Shown here one piece after another: positions 25,724 through 34,199 of a stretch of DNA of 64,000 bases; positions within the stretch are counted from its first letter, which is position 1, and each line of letters begins with the position of its first letter. The stretch is taken from NCBI RefSeq assembly GCF_900089455.2, contig NZ_LT907988.1, forward strand, positions 1,922,001 through 1,986,000, in the 5' to 3' direction. The translations under genes were made by a program, and so were the position numbers. The DNA is from Orrella dioscoreae. GTDB lineage: Bacteria > Pseudomonadota > Gammaproteobacteria > Burkholderiales > Burkholderiaceae_B. The notes under the pieces were generated by a model. That model did no database searches. It was given only the letters and a program-made list of their open reading frames with translations, and was not told the DNA's origin.

Positions 25724-26394
25724 ACCAGGACGTCATTTTCGATTGGGGCTACGCGTTCTCGCTGCTGCCCGACCTGGGCCAGGCGCTCGTCATCACCATC
25801 CAGGCCACGGTGCTGGGCATGGCGCTGGCCGTCACGCTGGGCCTGTTGCTGGCGATGGGGCGGCGCGCGCCGTGGGCCGTGCTGTCCTACCCGGTGGCCT
25901 TCGTCATCGAGTTCGTGCGCAGCACGCCGCTGCTGGTGCAGATCTATTTCCTGTTCTACGTGCTGCCGGGGCTGGGCCTGCAGCTGTCGCCGCTGACCAC
26001 GGGCGTGCTGGCGCTGGGCATCCACTATGCGGCGTATTGCGCCGAGGTCTACCGGGCCGGCATCGAGGGCGTGCCGCGCGGCCAGCTGGAAGCGGCGCGG
26101 GCGCTGAACCTGTCGTCCTGGCGCACGGCCACGGGCATCGTGCTGCCGCAGGCCATCCCGCCGGTGGTGCCGGCGCTGGGCAACTACCTGATCGCCATGT
26201 TCAAGGACACGCCGCTGCTCTCGGCCATCACCGTGGTCGAGGTGCTGCAGCAGAGCAAGATCATCGGCTCGGCCACCTTCCGCTATACCGAGCCGCTGAC
26301 GCTCGTGGGCGTGATGTTCCTGGTCCTGAGCCTCGTGGCCGCCTTTGGCGTGCGCCAGCTGGAAGGCTGGCTGCAGCGCCGTGGCCGCCGCTGA
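25720..26394 (+). CDS. ehuD: Ectoine-type ABC transporter permease EhuD
   Basis: This second permease has 224 residues and five helices. It carries FVIEFVRSTPLLVQIYFLFYVLPGLGL and an EAA loop, GQLEAARALNLSSWRTATGIVLPQA. It overlaps ehuC and pairs with it as a heterodimeric channel. A hairpin-bearing gap of 101 bases separates it from ehuA. Confidence 0.82.
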   Translation: MNQDVIFDWGYAFSLLPDLGQALVITIQATVLGMALAVTLGLLLAMGRRAPWAVLSYPVAFVIEFVRSTPLLVQIYFLFYVLPGLGLQLSPLTTGVLALGIHYAAYCAEVYRAGIEGVPRGQLEAARALNLSSWRTATGIVLPQAIPPVVPALGNYLIAMFKDTPLLSAITVVEVLQQSKIIGSATFRYTEPLTLVGVMFLVLSLVAAFGVRQLEGWLQRRGRR

Positions 26395-26421
26395 GCCAAG
26401 CGCCGCATCCTGCAAGACATC

Positions 26422-26447
26422 GCGGCCCGCCTGAGCGGGCGGGCCGC
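26422..26447 (+). promoter_or_regulatory. Hairpin between ehuD and ehuA
   Basis: GCGGCCCGCC (26422-26431) pairs perfectly with GGCGGGCCGC (26438-26447) around a six-base loop. No T-run follows. It may protect the upstream message or lower expression of the ATPase gene. Confidence 0.5.
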
Positions 26448-26495
26448 TCCAAGCATCGCCAAGGCGCGTTCGTTGCGCCCCACGGAGGAAAGACC

Positions 26496-27260
26496 ATGAG
26501 TTCCAGCATTCGATTGAACAAGCTCTGCAAGCGCTATGGCGAGGTGGATGTGCTGCGCGGCATCGACCTGGAGATCCCGGCGGGGCAGACGGTCTCGATC
26601 ATCGGGCCCTCGGGCTCGGGCAAGTCGACGCTGCTGCGCCTCCTGATGACACTGGACCGGCCCACCAGCGGCACCATCGAGATCGACGGCGAGTCGATGT
26701 GGACGCAGCCGGATGGCAGTCCCGCCAGTTCCGCGCACGTGCGCAAGGTGCGCGGCAAGATCGGCATGGTGTTCCAGCACTTCAACCTGTTCCCGCACAT
26801 GACGGCGCTGGGCAACGTGATCGAGGCGCCCATCCACGTGGGCGGCCTGTCGCGCGACGAGGCGGTCGAGCGGGGCCGGCATTACCTGGACCTGGTCGGC
26901 CTGGCCGACAAGCAGGACGTCCATCCCGCGCAGTTGTCGGGCGGCCAGAAGCAGCGCGTGGGCATCGCGCGGGCGCTGGCCATGCGGCCCGAGATCATGC
27001 TGTTCGACGAGGTGACCTCGGCGCTGGATCCGGAACTGGTGGGCGGGATCCTGCAGATCGTGAAGGACCTGGCCGACAAGCGCGAGATGACGATGATCCT
27101 CGTTACCCACCAGATGAAGTTCGCCGAACGCAGTTGCGACCGCACGCTGTTCTTCGACGAAGGCAACGTGGTGGAGGATGCCCCCTCCGAGGAACTGTTC
27201 TCCAACCCCAAGGAGCCGCGCACCCAACAGTTCCTGCAGGCGGTGATCGAAGCGGAGTGA
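26496..27260 (+). CDS. ehuA: Ectoine-type ABC transporter ATPase EhuA
   Basis: This ATPase has 254 residues from the ATG at 26496, preceded by GGAGGAAAG. Walker A is GPSGSGKST, the signature is LSGGQKQR, Walker B is IMLFDEVTSALDP and the H-loop is LVTHQMKFAE. A short insertion (MWTQPDGSPASSAHVRKVR) before the Q-loop is seen in EhuA-type ATPases. It completes the transporter; no ectoine breakdown genes are in the window. Confidence 0.82.
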   Translation: MSSSIRLNKLCKRYGEVDVLRGIDLEIPAGQTVSIIGPSGSGKSTLLRLLMTLDRPTSGTIEIDGESMWTQPDGSPASSAHVRKVRGKIGMVFQHFNLFPHMTALGNVIEAPIHVGGLSRDEAVERGRHYLDLVGLADKQDVHPAQLSGGQKQRVGIARALAMRPEIMLFDEVTSALDPELVGGILQIVKDLADKREMTMILVTHQMKFAERSCDRTLFFDEGNVVEDAPSEELFSNPKEPRTQQFLQAVIEAE

Positions 27261-27323
27261 GGCCGGTGGCCGCCGGGCGGGAAAGCCCGCGCCGGGGGCA
27301 GGGGCATGCAGGGAATGGTGGTG

Positions 27324-27356
27324 GATATATCTTAAGATATGGTTTCTCGATATATC
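27324..27356. promoter_or_regulatory. Candidate PadR operator (paired AT palindromes)
   Basis: GATATATC occurs twice (27324-27331 and 27349-27356), 25 bases apart. The first is embedded in a perfect 14-base palindrome, ATATC-TTAA-GATAT (27327-27340). These AT-rich dyads stand out in a GC-rich region directly before the PadR gene. They fit autoregulation of the two-gene unit. Confidence 0.65.
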
Positions 27357-27368
27357 TCCGACCCTTCC

Positions 27369-27947
27369 ATGTCCGACCTTTCCACCCAATCGCCTTTGCC
27401 GCCCGATGCCCAGGACGCCAGCCTGTTCCTGCGGGGGCGCAAGCTGGGCGCCGAGGATCTGCAAGTGGTGCTGCTGGCGCTGCTGGCCCAGGCGCCCTCG
27501 CATGGCTACCAGCTCATCAAGCAGCTGGCCGAGCATTCGGAGGGCTTCTATGAGCCCAGCCCCGGCATGGTGTATCCCGCGCTGGCCAGCCTGACCGCGG
27601 CGGGATTGGCATCGGCCCAGGCCACCGCGGGGCGCAAGCGCTATCGGTTGACCCCGGCAGGCACCCAGCGATTGTCCGAAGTGCGCGAGCGTGCCCACAC
27701 CATCCTGGACGTGCTGCGCCGGACCGGGACGCGGATGGCGCAGGTGCGCCGCGTGTTCGAGGGCGGCGACGGTGCGGAGGTCTTCGCGCCTGGCACGCAC
27801 GAAGACCTGATGCTGGCCCGCTATGGCCTGAAGCGCGCGGTCCACGCGCGCGCGGCGTCCTGTACGCCGCAGGAGGCCGTGCGCATCGCGGCCATCCTGC
27901 GACGCGCGACGGTGGAGATCCTCGGCGACACTCCCGGCGAAACCTGA
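27369..27947 (+). CDS. nfeR: PadR-family regulator, YqjI/NfeR type
   Basis: This PadR regulator has 192 residues. The winged-helix core reads LQVVLLALLAQAPSHGYQLIKQLAEHSEGFYEPSPGMVYPALASLTAAG, close to E. coli YqjI, the nickel-responsive repressor of the yqjH reductase. The next gene is a YqjH homologue, which supports the call. The His/Cys-rich N-terminal metal arm of E. coli YqjI is missing; the 30-residue leader here is Pro/Asp/Gln-rich. The ATG at 27369 is preferred to one at 27339, which lies inside the palindromic operator. Confidence 0.8.
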   Translation: MSDLSTQSPLPPDAQDASLFLRGRKLGAEDLQVVLLALLAQAPSHGYQLIKQLAEHSEGFYEPSPGMVYPALASLTAAGLASAQATAGRKRYRLTPAGTQRLSEVRERAHTILDVLRRTGTRMAQVRRVFEGGDGAEVFAPGTHEDLMLARYGLKRAVHARAASCTPQEAVRIAAILRRATVEILGDTPGET

Positions 27948-27989
27948 GCGCGCCCCGCGCGCGCCGCAGCCACACAGGAATACGAATTC

Positions 27990-28841
27990 ATGCAGACCCC
28001 CGATACGACACTTGCTTCTTCCGCTTCTTCCGTGCCGCGCGCCACGCAGCGCGTGCGCCATGACCTGCGCTTCCGCCTGCTGGAGGTCTCGCGCGTGACC
28101 CAGGTCACCCCGCGTCTGCTGCGCGTCACGCTGACTGGCCCGGACCTGGACGGCTTCACCAGCCTGGCGCACGACGATCACGTGAAGGTGTTCTTTCCGG
28201 CCGAAGGACAGCGCACGCCCGTCCTGCCCGTGATGACGGCGCAAGGGCCGGAGTTCCCTGCCGGCCAGCCGCGTCCGGCCGCACGCGACTACACCCCGCG
28301 CCGCTTCGATGCCGAGCGCCGCGAACTGGACCTGGAATTCGTGCTGCACGGCGAAGGCCCGGCCGCCACCTGGGCCGCCCAGGCCGCGCCCGGGCAGGTG
28401 CTGGGCGTGGGCGGGCCGCGTGGCTCATTCGTGCTGCAGGGCGAGTTCGATGCCTATCTGCTGGTGGGCGACGAGACCGCCTTGCCGGCGATTGCACGGC
28501 GGCTGGAAGAGCTGCCGGCGCATGCGCACGCGCATGCCGTCATCCTGGTGGACGATGCCGAGGATCACATCGCTTTCCCGTCGCAGGCGCACGTGGCGGT
28601 CCACTGGGTGCATCGCCGCGCGCTGCCCGCGGGCGGCGAGGTGGATGCGCTGCGCGTGGCCGTGGGCAGCCTGGCGCTGCCGGCCGAGGGCGTTTATGCA
28701 TGGGTGGCGGCGGAGTCCGCGACGGCCAAGGCGCTACGCCAGTATCTGGTCGAGACGCTGAACATGCCGCGCCAGTGGGTCAAGGCCGCGGGCTACTGGA
28801 AGCAGGGCGCCGTGGCGACCCACGAATCGCACGACGACTGA
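27990..28841 (+). CDS. nfeF: Siderophore-interacting FAD/NAD(P)H reductase
   Basis: This ferric-siderophore reductase of the SIP family has 283 residues (E. coli YqjH/NfeF type). The FAD-binding motif RDYTPRRFD lies near residue 98. The C-terminal NAD(P)H part has VGDETALPAIARRLEELP and ends KAAGYWKQG. It should release iron from siderophores in the cytoplasm. AGGA lies before the ATG. It is 42 bases downstream of the PadR gene and probably cotranscribed; in E. coli the two genes are divergent. Confidence 0.88.
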   Translation: MQTPDTTLASSASSVPRATQRVRHDLRFRLLEVSRVTQVTPRLLRVTLTGPDLDGFTSLAHDDHVKVFFPAEGQRTPVLPVMTAQGPEFPAGQPRPAARDYTPRRFDAERRELDLEFVLHGEGPAATWAAQAAPGQVLGVGGPRGSFVLQGEFDAYLLVGDETALPAIARRLEELPAHAHAHAVILVDDAEDHIAFPSQAHVAVHWVHRRALPAGGEVDALRVAVGSLALPAEGVYAWVAAESATAKALRQYLVETLNMPRQWVKAAGYWKQGAVATHESHDD

Positions 28842-28849
28842 GGACACGG

Positions 28850-28875
28850 AAAAAAGGGGGGCGTGCAAGCCCCCC
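28850..28875 (-). terminator. Intrinsic terminator of dut
   Basis: On the minus strand a GGGGGGC/GCCCCCC stem (28856-28875, loop GTGCAA) is followed by six T residues (28855-28850). It lies 18 bases after the dut stop and may also stop transcription from the siderophore reductase gene. Confidence 0.8.
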
Positions 28876-28893
28876 CCCGTCGCATCCGTCCGG

Positions 28894-29343
28894 TCAGCCC
28901 CGGCCTGTGCTGCCGAAACCGCCTGCGCCGCGTTCGCTGGCCGAGAAATCCTGCACTTCCTCGAAGCGGGCCTGCACGATCGGCACGATGACCAGTTGCG
29001 CCAGGCGCTCCATGGGTTCCAGCGTGAAGGAGGTGTCGCCGCGATTCCAGGTGGAGACCATCAACTGGCCCTGGTAATCGGAATCGATGAGGCCGACCAG
29101 GTTGCCCAGCACGATGCCGTGCTTGTGGCCCAGGCCCGAGCGCGGCAGGATGAGCGCGGCGAGGCCGGGGTCGCCGATGTGGATGGCCAGGCCGGTGGGC
29201 ACCAGGTGCGTGGCGCCGGGCGCCAGCACCAGCGGGGCGTCCAGGCAGGCGCGCAGGTCCAGCCCGGCCGAGCCGGGCGTGGCGTAGGCGGGCAGGTGCG
29301 CGCGCATGCGTTCATCGAGGACTTTGAGGGCGACGGTCGTCAT
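28894..29343 (-). CDS. dut: dUTP diphosphatase
   Basis: This trimeric dUTPase has 149 residues (E. coli Dut has 151). It cleaves dUTP to dUMP, keeping uracil out of DNA and feeding dTMP synthesis. All five motifs are seen, including [41 protein letters not shown] and GAGGFGSTG. The ATG at 29343 gives the family start [13 protein letters not shown]. It is the last gene of a minus-strand run with the small membrane protein and DedA. Confidence 0.95.
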   Translation of the reverse strand: MTTVALKVLDERMRAHLPAYATPGSAGLDLRACLDAPLVLAPGATHLVPTGLAIHIGDPGLAALILPRSGLGHKHGIVLGNLVGLIDSDYQGQLMVSTWNRGDTSFTLEPMERLAQLVIVPIVQARFEEVQDFSASERGAGGFGSTGRG

Positions 29344-29409
29344 GGTTGAAAGCAAGGAAAAGGACAAGGAAAGCGTCCCGGTCCGAAGCCCGGGAGCAGG
29401 AGGGCGGGA

Positions 29410-30006
29410 TCAGCGCGGCGGGGCGTCCTTGCGCGCAATGGTGGAGAGCGGCGGCAGCTTCATCAGGGGCTTCCTGGCGCCGGCCTTGTCCTTGCTGCCC
29501 ATGCGCAGGAAGGTCCACGCAAAGACCAGCAGGAAGATGCCGCCCACCAGCCCGTCGCCATCGTTGGCCATGGCGACGATCACCTTGTTCAGGCCGAACA
29601 AGGCCAGGATGCCGCCGACCAGCAGGCCGCCCAGCGAGCGGCGCTGCGCCCGGTTGCGCGAGGCCAGGGTGTCCGGCGCTTCGGCAGCGGGCGCCGGCGT
29701 GGTCGCGCCGGGCGCAGGGGTCTCCCACGTGACGGGTTGCACGGCTTCGCGCGGCGGCTGCGCGGCGGGAACAGGCGCGGGCGCGGGGTTGGCGGGCGGC
29801 AGGGCGGGCCAGGGGCTGGCATCCAGCACGTCGTCATCTTCCCAGCGGGACCGGGCGCGGGTGTGGCCACGGGTGTCGTGGCGCGCCTTGCCGGCGATGC
29901 TGTCCAGCTCTCTCAGCACCTGGCCGGGGGCACGGCTGCCGCTGTTGACCAGCTTGTCGATATAGGCGGCGTAGTCGCCGTTGCGGGGTTCGCCTTCGAA
30001 GGCCAT
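29410..30006 (-). CDS. Hypothetical two-helix membrane protein
   Basis: This 198-residue protein is one I do not recognise. A polar N-terminal part (1-60, with DYAAYIDKLVNSG) is followed by a Pro/Ala-rich linker (about 62-112). Two hydrophobic helices follow (about 125-146 and 152-168), then a basic tail. The N-terminal part looks like a small folded or docking segment held away from the membrane by the linker. It sits 24 bases after dedA and 66 bases before dut, all on the minus strand. GGAG precedes the start. No function can be assigned. Confidence 0.75.
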   Translation of the reverse strand: MAFEGEPRNGDYAAYIDKLVNSGSRAPGQVLRELDSIAGKARHDTRGHTRARSRWEDDDVLDASPWPALPPANPAPAPVPAAQPPREAVQPVTWETPAPGATTPAPAAEAPDTLASRNRAQRRSLGGLLVGGILALFGLNKVIVAMANDGDGLVGGIFLLVFAWTFLRMGSKDKAGARKPLMKLPPLSTIARKDAPPR

Positions 30007-30030
30007 GCGCGTGCTCCAGGGCTTGCAGGG

Positions 30031-30660
30031 TCAGGGCTTGCGGGGCGCCTGGCGGCGTTTGCGAGCCATCTTGTACATGACGTAGGCCGCCACGCTGACC
30101 GACAGTATGGTGCCGACGATCAGGGTTGCCTGCGAACCGCTTTCGATGGCGCCCACGCTGCGCGCGGCCAGGTAGCCGGGCGCGAACATGAGGGGCACCC
30201 ACAGGATGGCCGAGAGCACGTTGGCGGCCTGGAAACTGAGGTGGTTCATGCGCATCATGCCGGCCACCGTGGGAATGGTGCTGCGGATGGGGCCCAGGAA
30301 ACGCCCGATCAGGATGGACATGAAGCCGTAGCGGTAGAAGAACAGCCGCGCGCGGGCCACGGTGCTGCGCTGCTGGCGCAGGGGCCAGCGATGGACCAGC
30401 GCCGGGCCGATCCAGCGGCCCAGGTAATAGGAAATGGCGTCGCCGATGACCGCGCCCAGCATGGCCCACAGCAGGATGGGGGTGAGCGGCAAGGTGCCGG
30501 TGCCCAGCAGGCCGCCGGTCATGATGAGCAGCGCCGTGGCGGGGATCAGCAGGCCGACCACGAGCAGCGATTCGCCCAGCGTGATGAGGGCGATGATGGG
30601 GCCGGCCCAATCCTGGTTGTCGCGGATGAACTGCTCCGCCAGGGCAATGTATTGATCCAT
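30031..30660 (-). CDS. DedA/SNARE-associated family membrane protein
   Basis: This inner-membrane protein of 209 residues belongs to the DedA family, whose members move lipid carriers (undecaprenyl phosphate, phosphatidylethanolamine) across the membrane. Motifs include ITLGESLLVVGLLIPATALLI, GDAISYYLGRWIGP and the conserved FYRYGFMSILIGRFLGPIRSTIPTVAGMMRM. The ATG at 30660 gives the family N-terminus MDQYIALAEQFI. It is the first gene of the run toward dut. Confidence 0.9.
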   Translation of the reverse strand: MDQYIALAEQFIRDNQDWAGPIIALITLGESLLVVGLLIPATALLIMTGGLLGTGTLPLTPILLWAMLGAVIGDAISYYLGRWIGPALVHRWPLRQQRSTVARARLFFYRYGFMSILIGRFLGPIRSTIPTVAGMMRMNHLSFQAANVLSAILWVPLMFAPGYLAARSVGAIESGSQATLIVGTILSVSVAAYVMYKMARKRRQAPRKP

Positions 30661-30803
30661 GGATGGTGAACCTGTGGAACCTCTGTGATGTTGCGGTATC
30701 TTAACGCGACCTGAAATTGTTCCTTGCGTGATGTCGCTGCCTTTCGCGCCGTTCCTCGCGGCCTTGCGCAACCTTCTCCCCCCCCCTCATACCGCTACCA
30801 CTG

Positions 30804-31874
30804 ATGGATTCTCTGACTCAGGCCGTGCTCGGCGCTGGCATACAAGGCGCGTTGCTCGGCCGCTTCCAGGGACGCCGCGCCCTGCTGTATGGCGCCGCCC
30901 TGGGCACCTTGCCCGACCTGGACGTGGTGATTTCCTACGCCGATCCGGTCAGCGCCATGACCTTCCATCGCGGCTTCTCGCATTCCGTGTTCGTTCTGAC
31001 GGGCCTTGCCGCGCTCATGACGGCGGGCATCCGCAAGCGCTGGCCCGATACGGGCTACAGCGCCTGGCGCCTGTTCCTGGCCTTGTGGCTGGTGCTCATC
31101 ACGCATCCCCTGCTGGATGCCTTCACCAGCTACGGCACGCAGCTCTTCTGGCCTTTCCATCCGATACCCGCCAGCTGGTCCAGCGTGTTCATCATCGATC
31201 CGCTCTTTACCGTGCCATTGACCGTGGCGGTGCTCGCCGGCCTGGTCTGGGGAGCGGGGTCCCGCGTCTGGCGGGCACAGGCCTGGTGCCTGGGCTGGTG
31301 CGTGGTCTACCTGGCGGCAAGCCTGGCGGGCAAGAACATGGCCGAGACCCGCGTGCAGGAAGCGCTGGCCGCGCGCGGTGTCCGGGCCCAGACGATGTTC
31401 TCGGCGCCCATGCCCTTCAATACCTTGCTGTGGCGCGTGGTGGTGCGCGATGGCGATGGCTACTACGAGGCCGTCACGAGCTGGTTCGACCGCAAGGAGC
31501 CGGAGCTGGTGCGCCAGCCGCTGCACCCCGAGCTGGTGCCGCCCTTGCTCAACAGCCCGCAGTACATCCGCCTGGCCTGGTTCACCGGCGGATGGCTGCG
31601 CCACGATGCCATCGGCGATGAACTCGTCGTCACCGACCTGCGCATGGGCATGACCGGCTATTACACCTTCCGCTTCGTGATGGCGCGCCGTCAGGGCGAC
31701 CTGTGGCGTCCGGTGCTGCCGGAACGCTGGGCCAGCTCGCGCGGGGGCGTGGACGAACTGCGCCAGGTGGGCAGGCGCATCGTCCAGGCGCAGCCGCCGC
31801 TGCCATTGGCGGAGTGGTCCTTGCGCAATGGTGAAGGGCAGGTGCCCGCGCCGGTGGAGACCCTGCTGAAGTGA
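30804..31874 (+). CDS. Metal-dependent hydrolase-like membrane protein (DUF457)
   Basis: This 356-residue protein has an N-terminal DUF457/YdjM-like membrane domain. Motifs MDSLTQAVLGA, TLPDLDVV, HRGFSHSV and HPLLDAFTSYGTQ place histidines and aspartates as in the family, which is predicted to bind metal in the inner membrane. About four helices fall in residues 1-180. The C-terminal 170 residues are soluble and end in a proline-rich segment. Substrate is unknown. It is a single-gene unit divergent from dedA. Confidence 0.82.
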   Translation: MDSLTQAVLGAGIQGALLGRFQGRRALLYGAALGTLPDLDVVISYADPVSAMTFHRGFSHSVFVLTGLAALMTAGIRKRWPDTGYSAWRLFLALWLVLITHPLLDAFTSYGTQLFWPFHPIPASWSSVFIIDPLFTVPLTVAVLAGLVWGAGSRVWRAQAWCLGWCVVYLAASLAGKNMAETRVQEALAARGVRAQTMFSAPMPFNTLLWRVVVRDGDGYYEAVTSWFDRKEPELVRQPLHPELVPPLLNSPQYIRLAWFTGGWLRHDAIGDELVVTDLRMGMTGYYTFRFVMARRQGDLWRPVLPERWASSRGGVDELRQVGRRIVQAQPPLPLAEWSLRNGEGQVPAPVETLLK

Positions 31875-31875
31875 A

Positions 31876-31908
31876 CCGGACCGGGGGCGAGCAGGCGCCC
31901 CGGTCCGG
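31876..31908. terminator. Bidirectional hairpin between convergent genes
   Basis: CCGGACCGGGG...CCCCGGTCCGG forms an 11-pair stem in the 46-base gap between the DUF457 gene and coaBC. No T-run. Confidence 0.65.
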
Positions 31909-31920
31909 GCCTGGCGCGGC

Positions 31921-33138
31921 TCAGGCCGTGAGCGGCCCGCGCGGCGGCAGGCGCGCGGCAATCTCCGCCACCAGGCGGCGGGCTGCCGTCAGCTTGTCGG
32001 CTGCCGGCATCGGATGCACGCCCTGTGCGTCGAAGAGCTGCAGCGCGGTGGTGTCGGCGTCCATCACATCCTGCGCCAGGTTGCCCACCAGCAGGTCGAT
32101 GCCCTTGCTGCGGCGCTTGGCCTCGGCGTGTTCGGCCAGGTTTTCGGTTTCCGCCGCGAAACCCACGCACCACGGACCGTCGGGCAGGGCCGCCACGTCG
32201 GCCAGGATGTCCGGGTTGGCTTCGAAACTCAGCGTGGGCAGGCCGCTTGCATTGCCGCCCTGTTTCTTGATCTTCTGCGTGCTGGCGTTCACGACGCGCC
32301 AGTCGGCCACTGCCGCCACGGCGATGAAGACATCGGCCAGCGGGGCCACGGCCAGCACGGCCTCGTGCATCTGCCGCGCGGTTTGCACGCCGACGCGACG
32401 CACGCCGCGCGGCGCGGTCAGCGCGGTCGGCCCCGACACCAGCGTGACATGCGCGCCGGCCTCGGCGGCGGCGCGGGCCAGCGCATAGCCGGTCTTGCCC
32501 GACGAGCGGTTGGTGATCACGCGCACCGGATCGATGGGTTCGGCCGTGGGACCCGCGGTGAGCAGCACGCGCTTGCCCGCCAGCAGCTTGGGCTGGAAGA
32601 AGGCGGCCAGTTCCTCGCGCAGGGCCAGGGGTTCCAGCATGCGGCCCTCGCCGGTTTCGCCGCAGGCCTGGTCGCCCACGTCCGGGCCCAGCACCGTCAC
32701 GCCGTCTTCGCGCAATTGCGCGACGTTGCGGCGCGTGGCGGGATTGCTCCACATCTCGATGTTCATGGCAGGCGCCACCAGCAGGGGACAGGCGCGCGCC
32801 AGGCACAGCGTGGAGAGCAGGTCGTCGGCCGCGCCGTGCACGAGCTTGGACAGGAAGTCGGCCGAGGCCGGCGCGACCAGGATGGCGTCGGCGCCACGCG
32901 TCAGCGCGATGTGCGGCATGTTGTTGGGCACGCGCGCATCCCAGGCATCGGTGTAGACCGGCCGTCCCGACAGTGCCTGCAGCGTCACGGGCGTGATGAA
33001 GCGGGTGGCGGCCTCGGTCATGACGACGTCGACCGTGGCGCCTTGCTCGATCAGCCTGCGCACGAGGTCGGCGCTCTTGTAGCAGGCCACGCCGCCGGTC
33101 AGGCCCAGCACGATGCGTTTGTGCGCGAAGTCTTGCAT
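31921..33138 (-). CDS. coaBC: Bifunctional phosphopantothenoylcysteine decarboxylase / phosphopantothenate-cysteine ligase
   Basis: This two-domain enzyme of coenzyme A synthesis has 405 residues. The N-terminal FMN decarboxylase (CoaC) has GGVACYKSADLVRRL, the PASADF motif, PAMNIEMW and the active-site Cys loop GDQACGETGEGRM. The C-terminal ligase (CoaB) starts near residue 190 with TAGPTAEPIDPVRVITNRSSGK. Length is normal. coaBC is often next to dut; here four genes intervene. Confidence 0.95.
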   Translation of the reverse strand: MQDFAHKRIVLGLTGGVACYKSADLVRRLIEQGATVDVVMTEAATRFITPVTLQALSGRPVYTDAWDARVPNNMPHIALTRGADAILVAPASADFLSKLVHGAADDLLSTLCLARACPLLVAPAMNIEMWSNPATRRNVAQLREDGVTVLGPDVGDQACGETGEGRMLEPLALREELAAFFQPKLLAGKRVLLTAGPTAEPIDPVRVITNRSSGKTGYALARAAAEAGAHVTLVSGPTALTAPRGVRRVGVQTARQMHEAVLAVAPLADVFIAVAAVADWRVVNASTQKIKKQGGNASGLPTLSFEANPDILADVAALPDGPWCVGFAAETENLAEHAEAKRRSKGIDLLVGNLAQDVMDADTTALQLFDAQGVHPMPAADKLTAARRLVAEIAARLPPRGPLTA

Positions 33139-33255
33139 GCGTTTTCCCTTCGATGGATCGCAGCATTATGCGACAGATCGAGCCCCGTCCCGTCCGTGAA
33201 CCCGGCGGGTTTGTCGGGGCGCCTTGACGGCTGCCACCTGCTCTGGCTAACATTT

Positions 33256-33293
33256 GTTCCAGATTAAGGAACATGAGTTCCATTTTTAGGAAC
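33256..33293. promoter_or_regulatory. Two tandem IclR-type operators
   Basis: GTTCC-N7-GGAAC occurs twice, at 33256-33272 and 33277-33293, exactly 21 bases apart, so both lie on one face of the helix. The second extends to TGAGTTCC...GGAACTCA (33274-33296). The pair lies 86 bases before the iclR start, in an AT-rich patch. It is the likely control site for the iclR-pepE-DUF1177-aroM operon. Confidence 0.75.
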
Positions 33294-33378
33294 TCACTCA
33301 GTGGCAAGACCCGCGTCAGGCGGTCCCGTCCAGGGGCCGGCGCTTTTTCCTCTTCTCTTTCCTCTCCGGCCAACCCCC

Positions 33379-34173
33379 ATGAGCATCCTCGATGGTGTGC
33401 AGAAAGTGCTGTCGCTGTACGCGCAAGGCGTGGGGCCCCAGACCTTCAGCGAGATCGCTGCGCGCCTGGCCCTGCCCAAGAGTTCTGCCTCGCGGCTGCT
33501 GAACCAGATGCAGCTGTACGGCCTGCTGGACCAGGATCCGGCGTCGCGCCGCTATCGGCCTGGCAATCTGCTGGCCCTGGCCGTGCAGGCCGACCAGGCG
33601 TCCACGCCGCTGGACGATGCCTGCCGCGAGGTGCTGACGCGACTGTCCGAGCGCAGCGGCATGACCGCTTACCTATCCACCTTGAATGGCCCGGAAACCG
33701 TGGTGCTGCAGCGCCTGAACGGCTCGCATCCGGTGCAGGTGCTGTCTTCGCCGGGCTCGCGCCGCGCGGCGGCCGGCACCGCCATGGGCCGCGCGATGCT
33801 GGCCCGGCTGGACGATGCGCAGCTTGCCGCCCTGTATGGCGACGACGGCGCGCTGCCGCCGGGCCGGGAAGGGCGCGACCCTCCGGCCAGCGTGGCGGCG
33901 CTGCGCCAGCGCGTGGCGCGCGCCCGCGAGGCGCGTTGCGCCGTGGCCATCGACGAGGCCATGCCCGGCATCGGCGCAGTGGCGGCGGCGGTGAGGGATC
34001 CCGCCAGCGGTGAGTTGCGCGGCCTGTGCGTGTCCTTCGTGTCCTTCGAGATTTCCGACGACCAGGTGCAGACCTTGCGCGCGCTGTTGCTGCGCGAAGT
34101 CGGCGCGCTGGGCGCGCGGCTGGGCGACCCCTACTGGGCGGGCGCATTGCCGGCCGCCACCGATGTTTCCTGA
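33379..34173 (+). CDS. IclR-family transcriptional regulator
   Basis: This regulator has 264 residues from the ATG at 33379. The N-terminal winged helix (about 1-65: SILDGVQKVLSLYAQ, PKSSASRLLNQM) is followed by the GAF-like effector domain (about 80-250, with AAAGTAMGRAML and GIGAVAAAVRD). It is the first gene of a same-strand run with pepE, DUF1177 and aroM and has two matched dyads upstream, so it probably controls this operon and itself. The effector is unknown, plausibly a breakdown product of the operon's substrate. Confidence 0.9.
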   Translation: MSILDGVQKVLSLYAQGVGPQTFSEIAARLALPKSSASRLLNQMQLYGLLDQDPASRRYRPGNLLALAVQADQASTPLDDACREVLTRLSERSGMTAYLSTLNGPETVVLQRLNGSHPVQVLSSPGSRRAAAGTAMGRAMLARLDDAQLAALYGDDGALPPGREGRDPPASVAALRQRVARAREARCAVAIDEAMPGIGAVAAAVRDPASGELRGLCVSFVSFEISDDQVQTLRALLLREVGALGARLGDPYWAGALPAATDVS

Positions 34174-34199
34174 CTTTTTGATCGTTCCTGTCTGTCTCC

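Noticed and set aside
27339-27368. Earlier ATG for the PadR gene
   Set aside because: The codon is part of the 14-base palindrome that is the likely operator, and it has no ribosome binding site.
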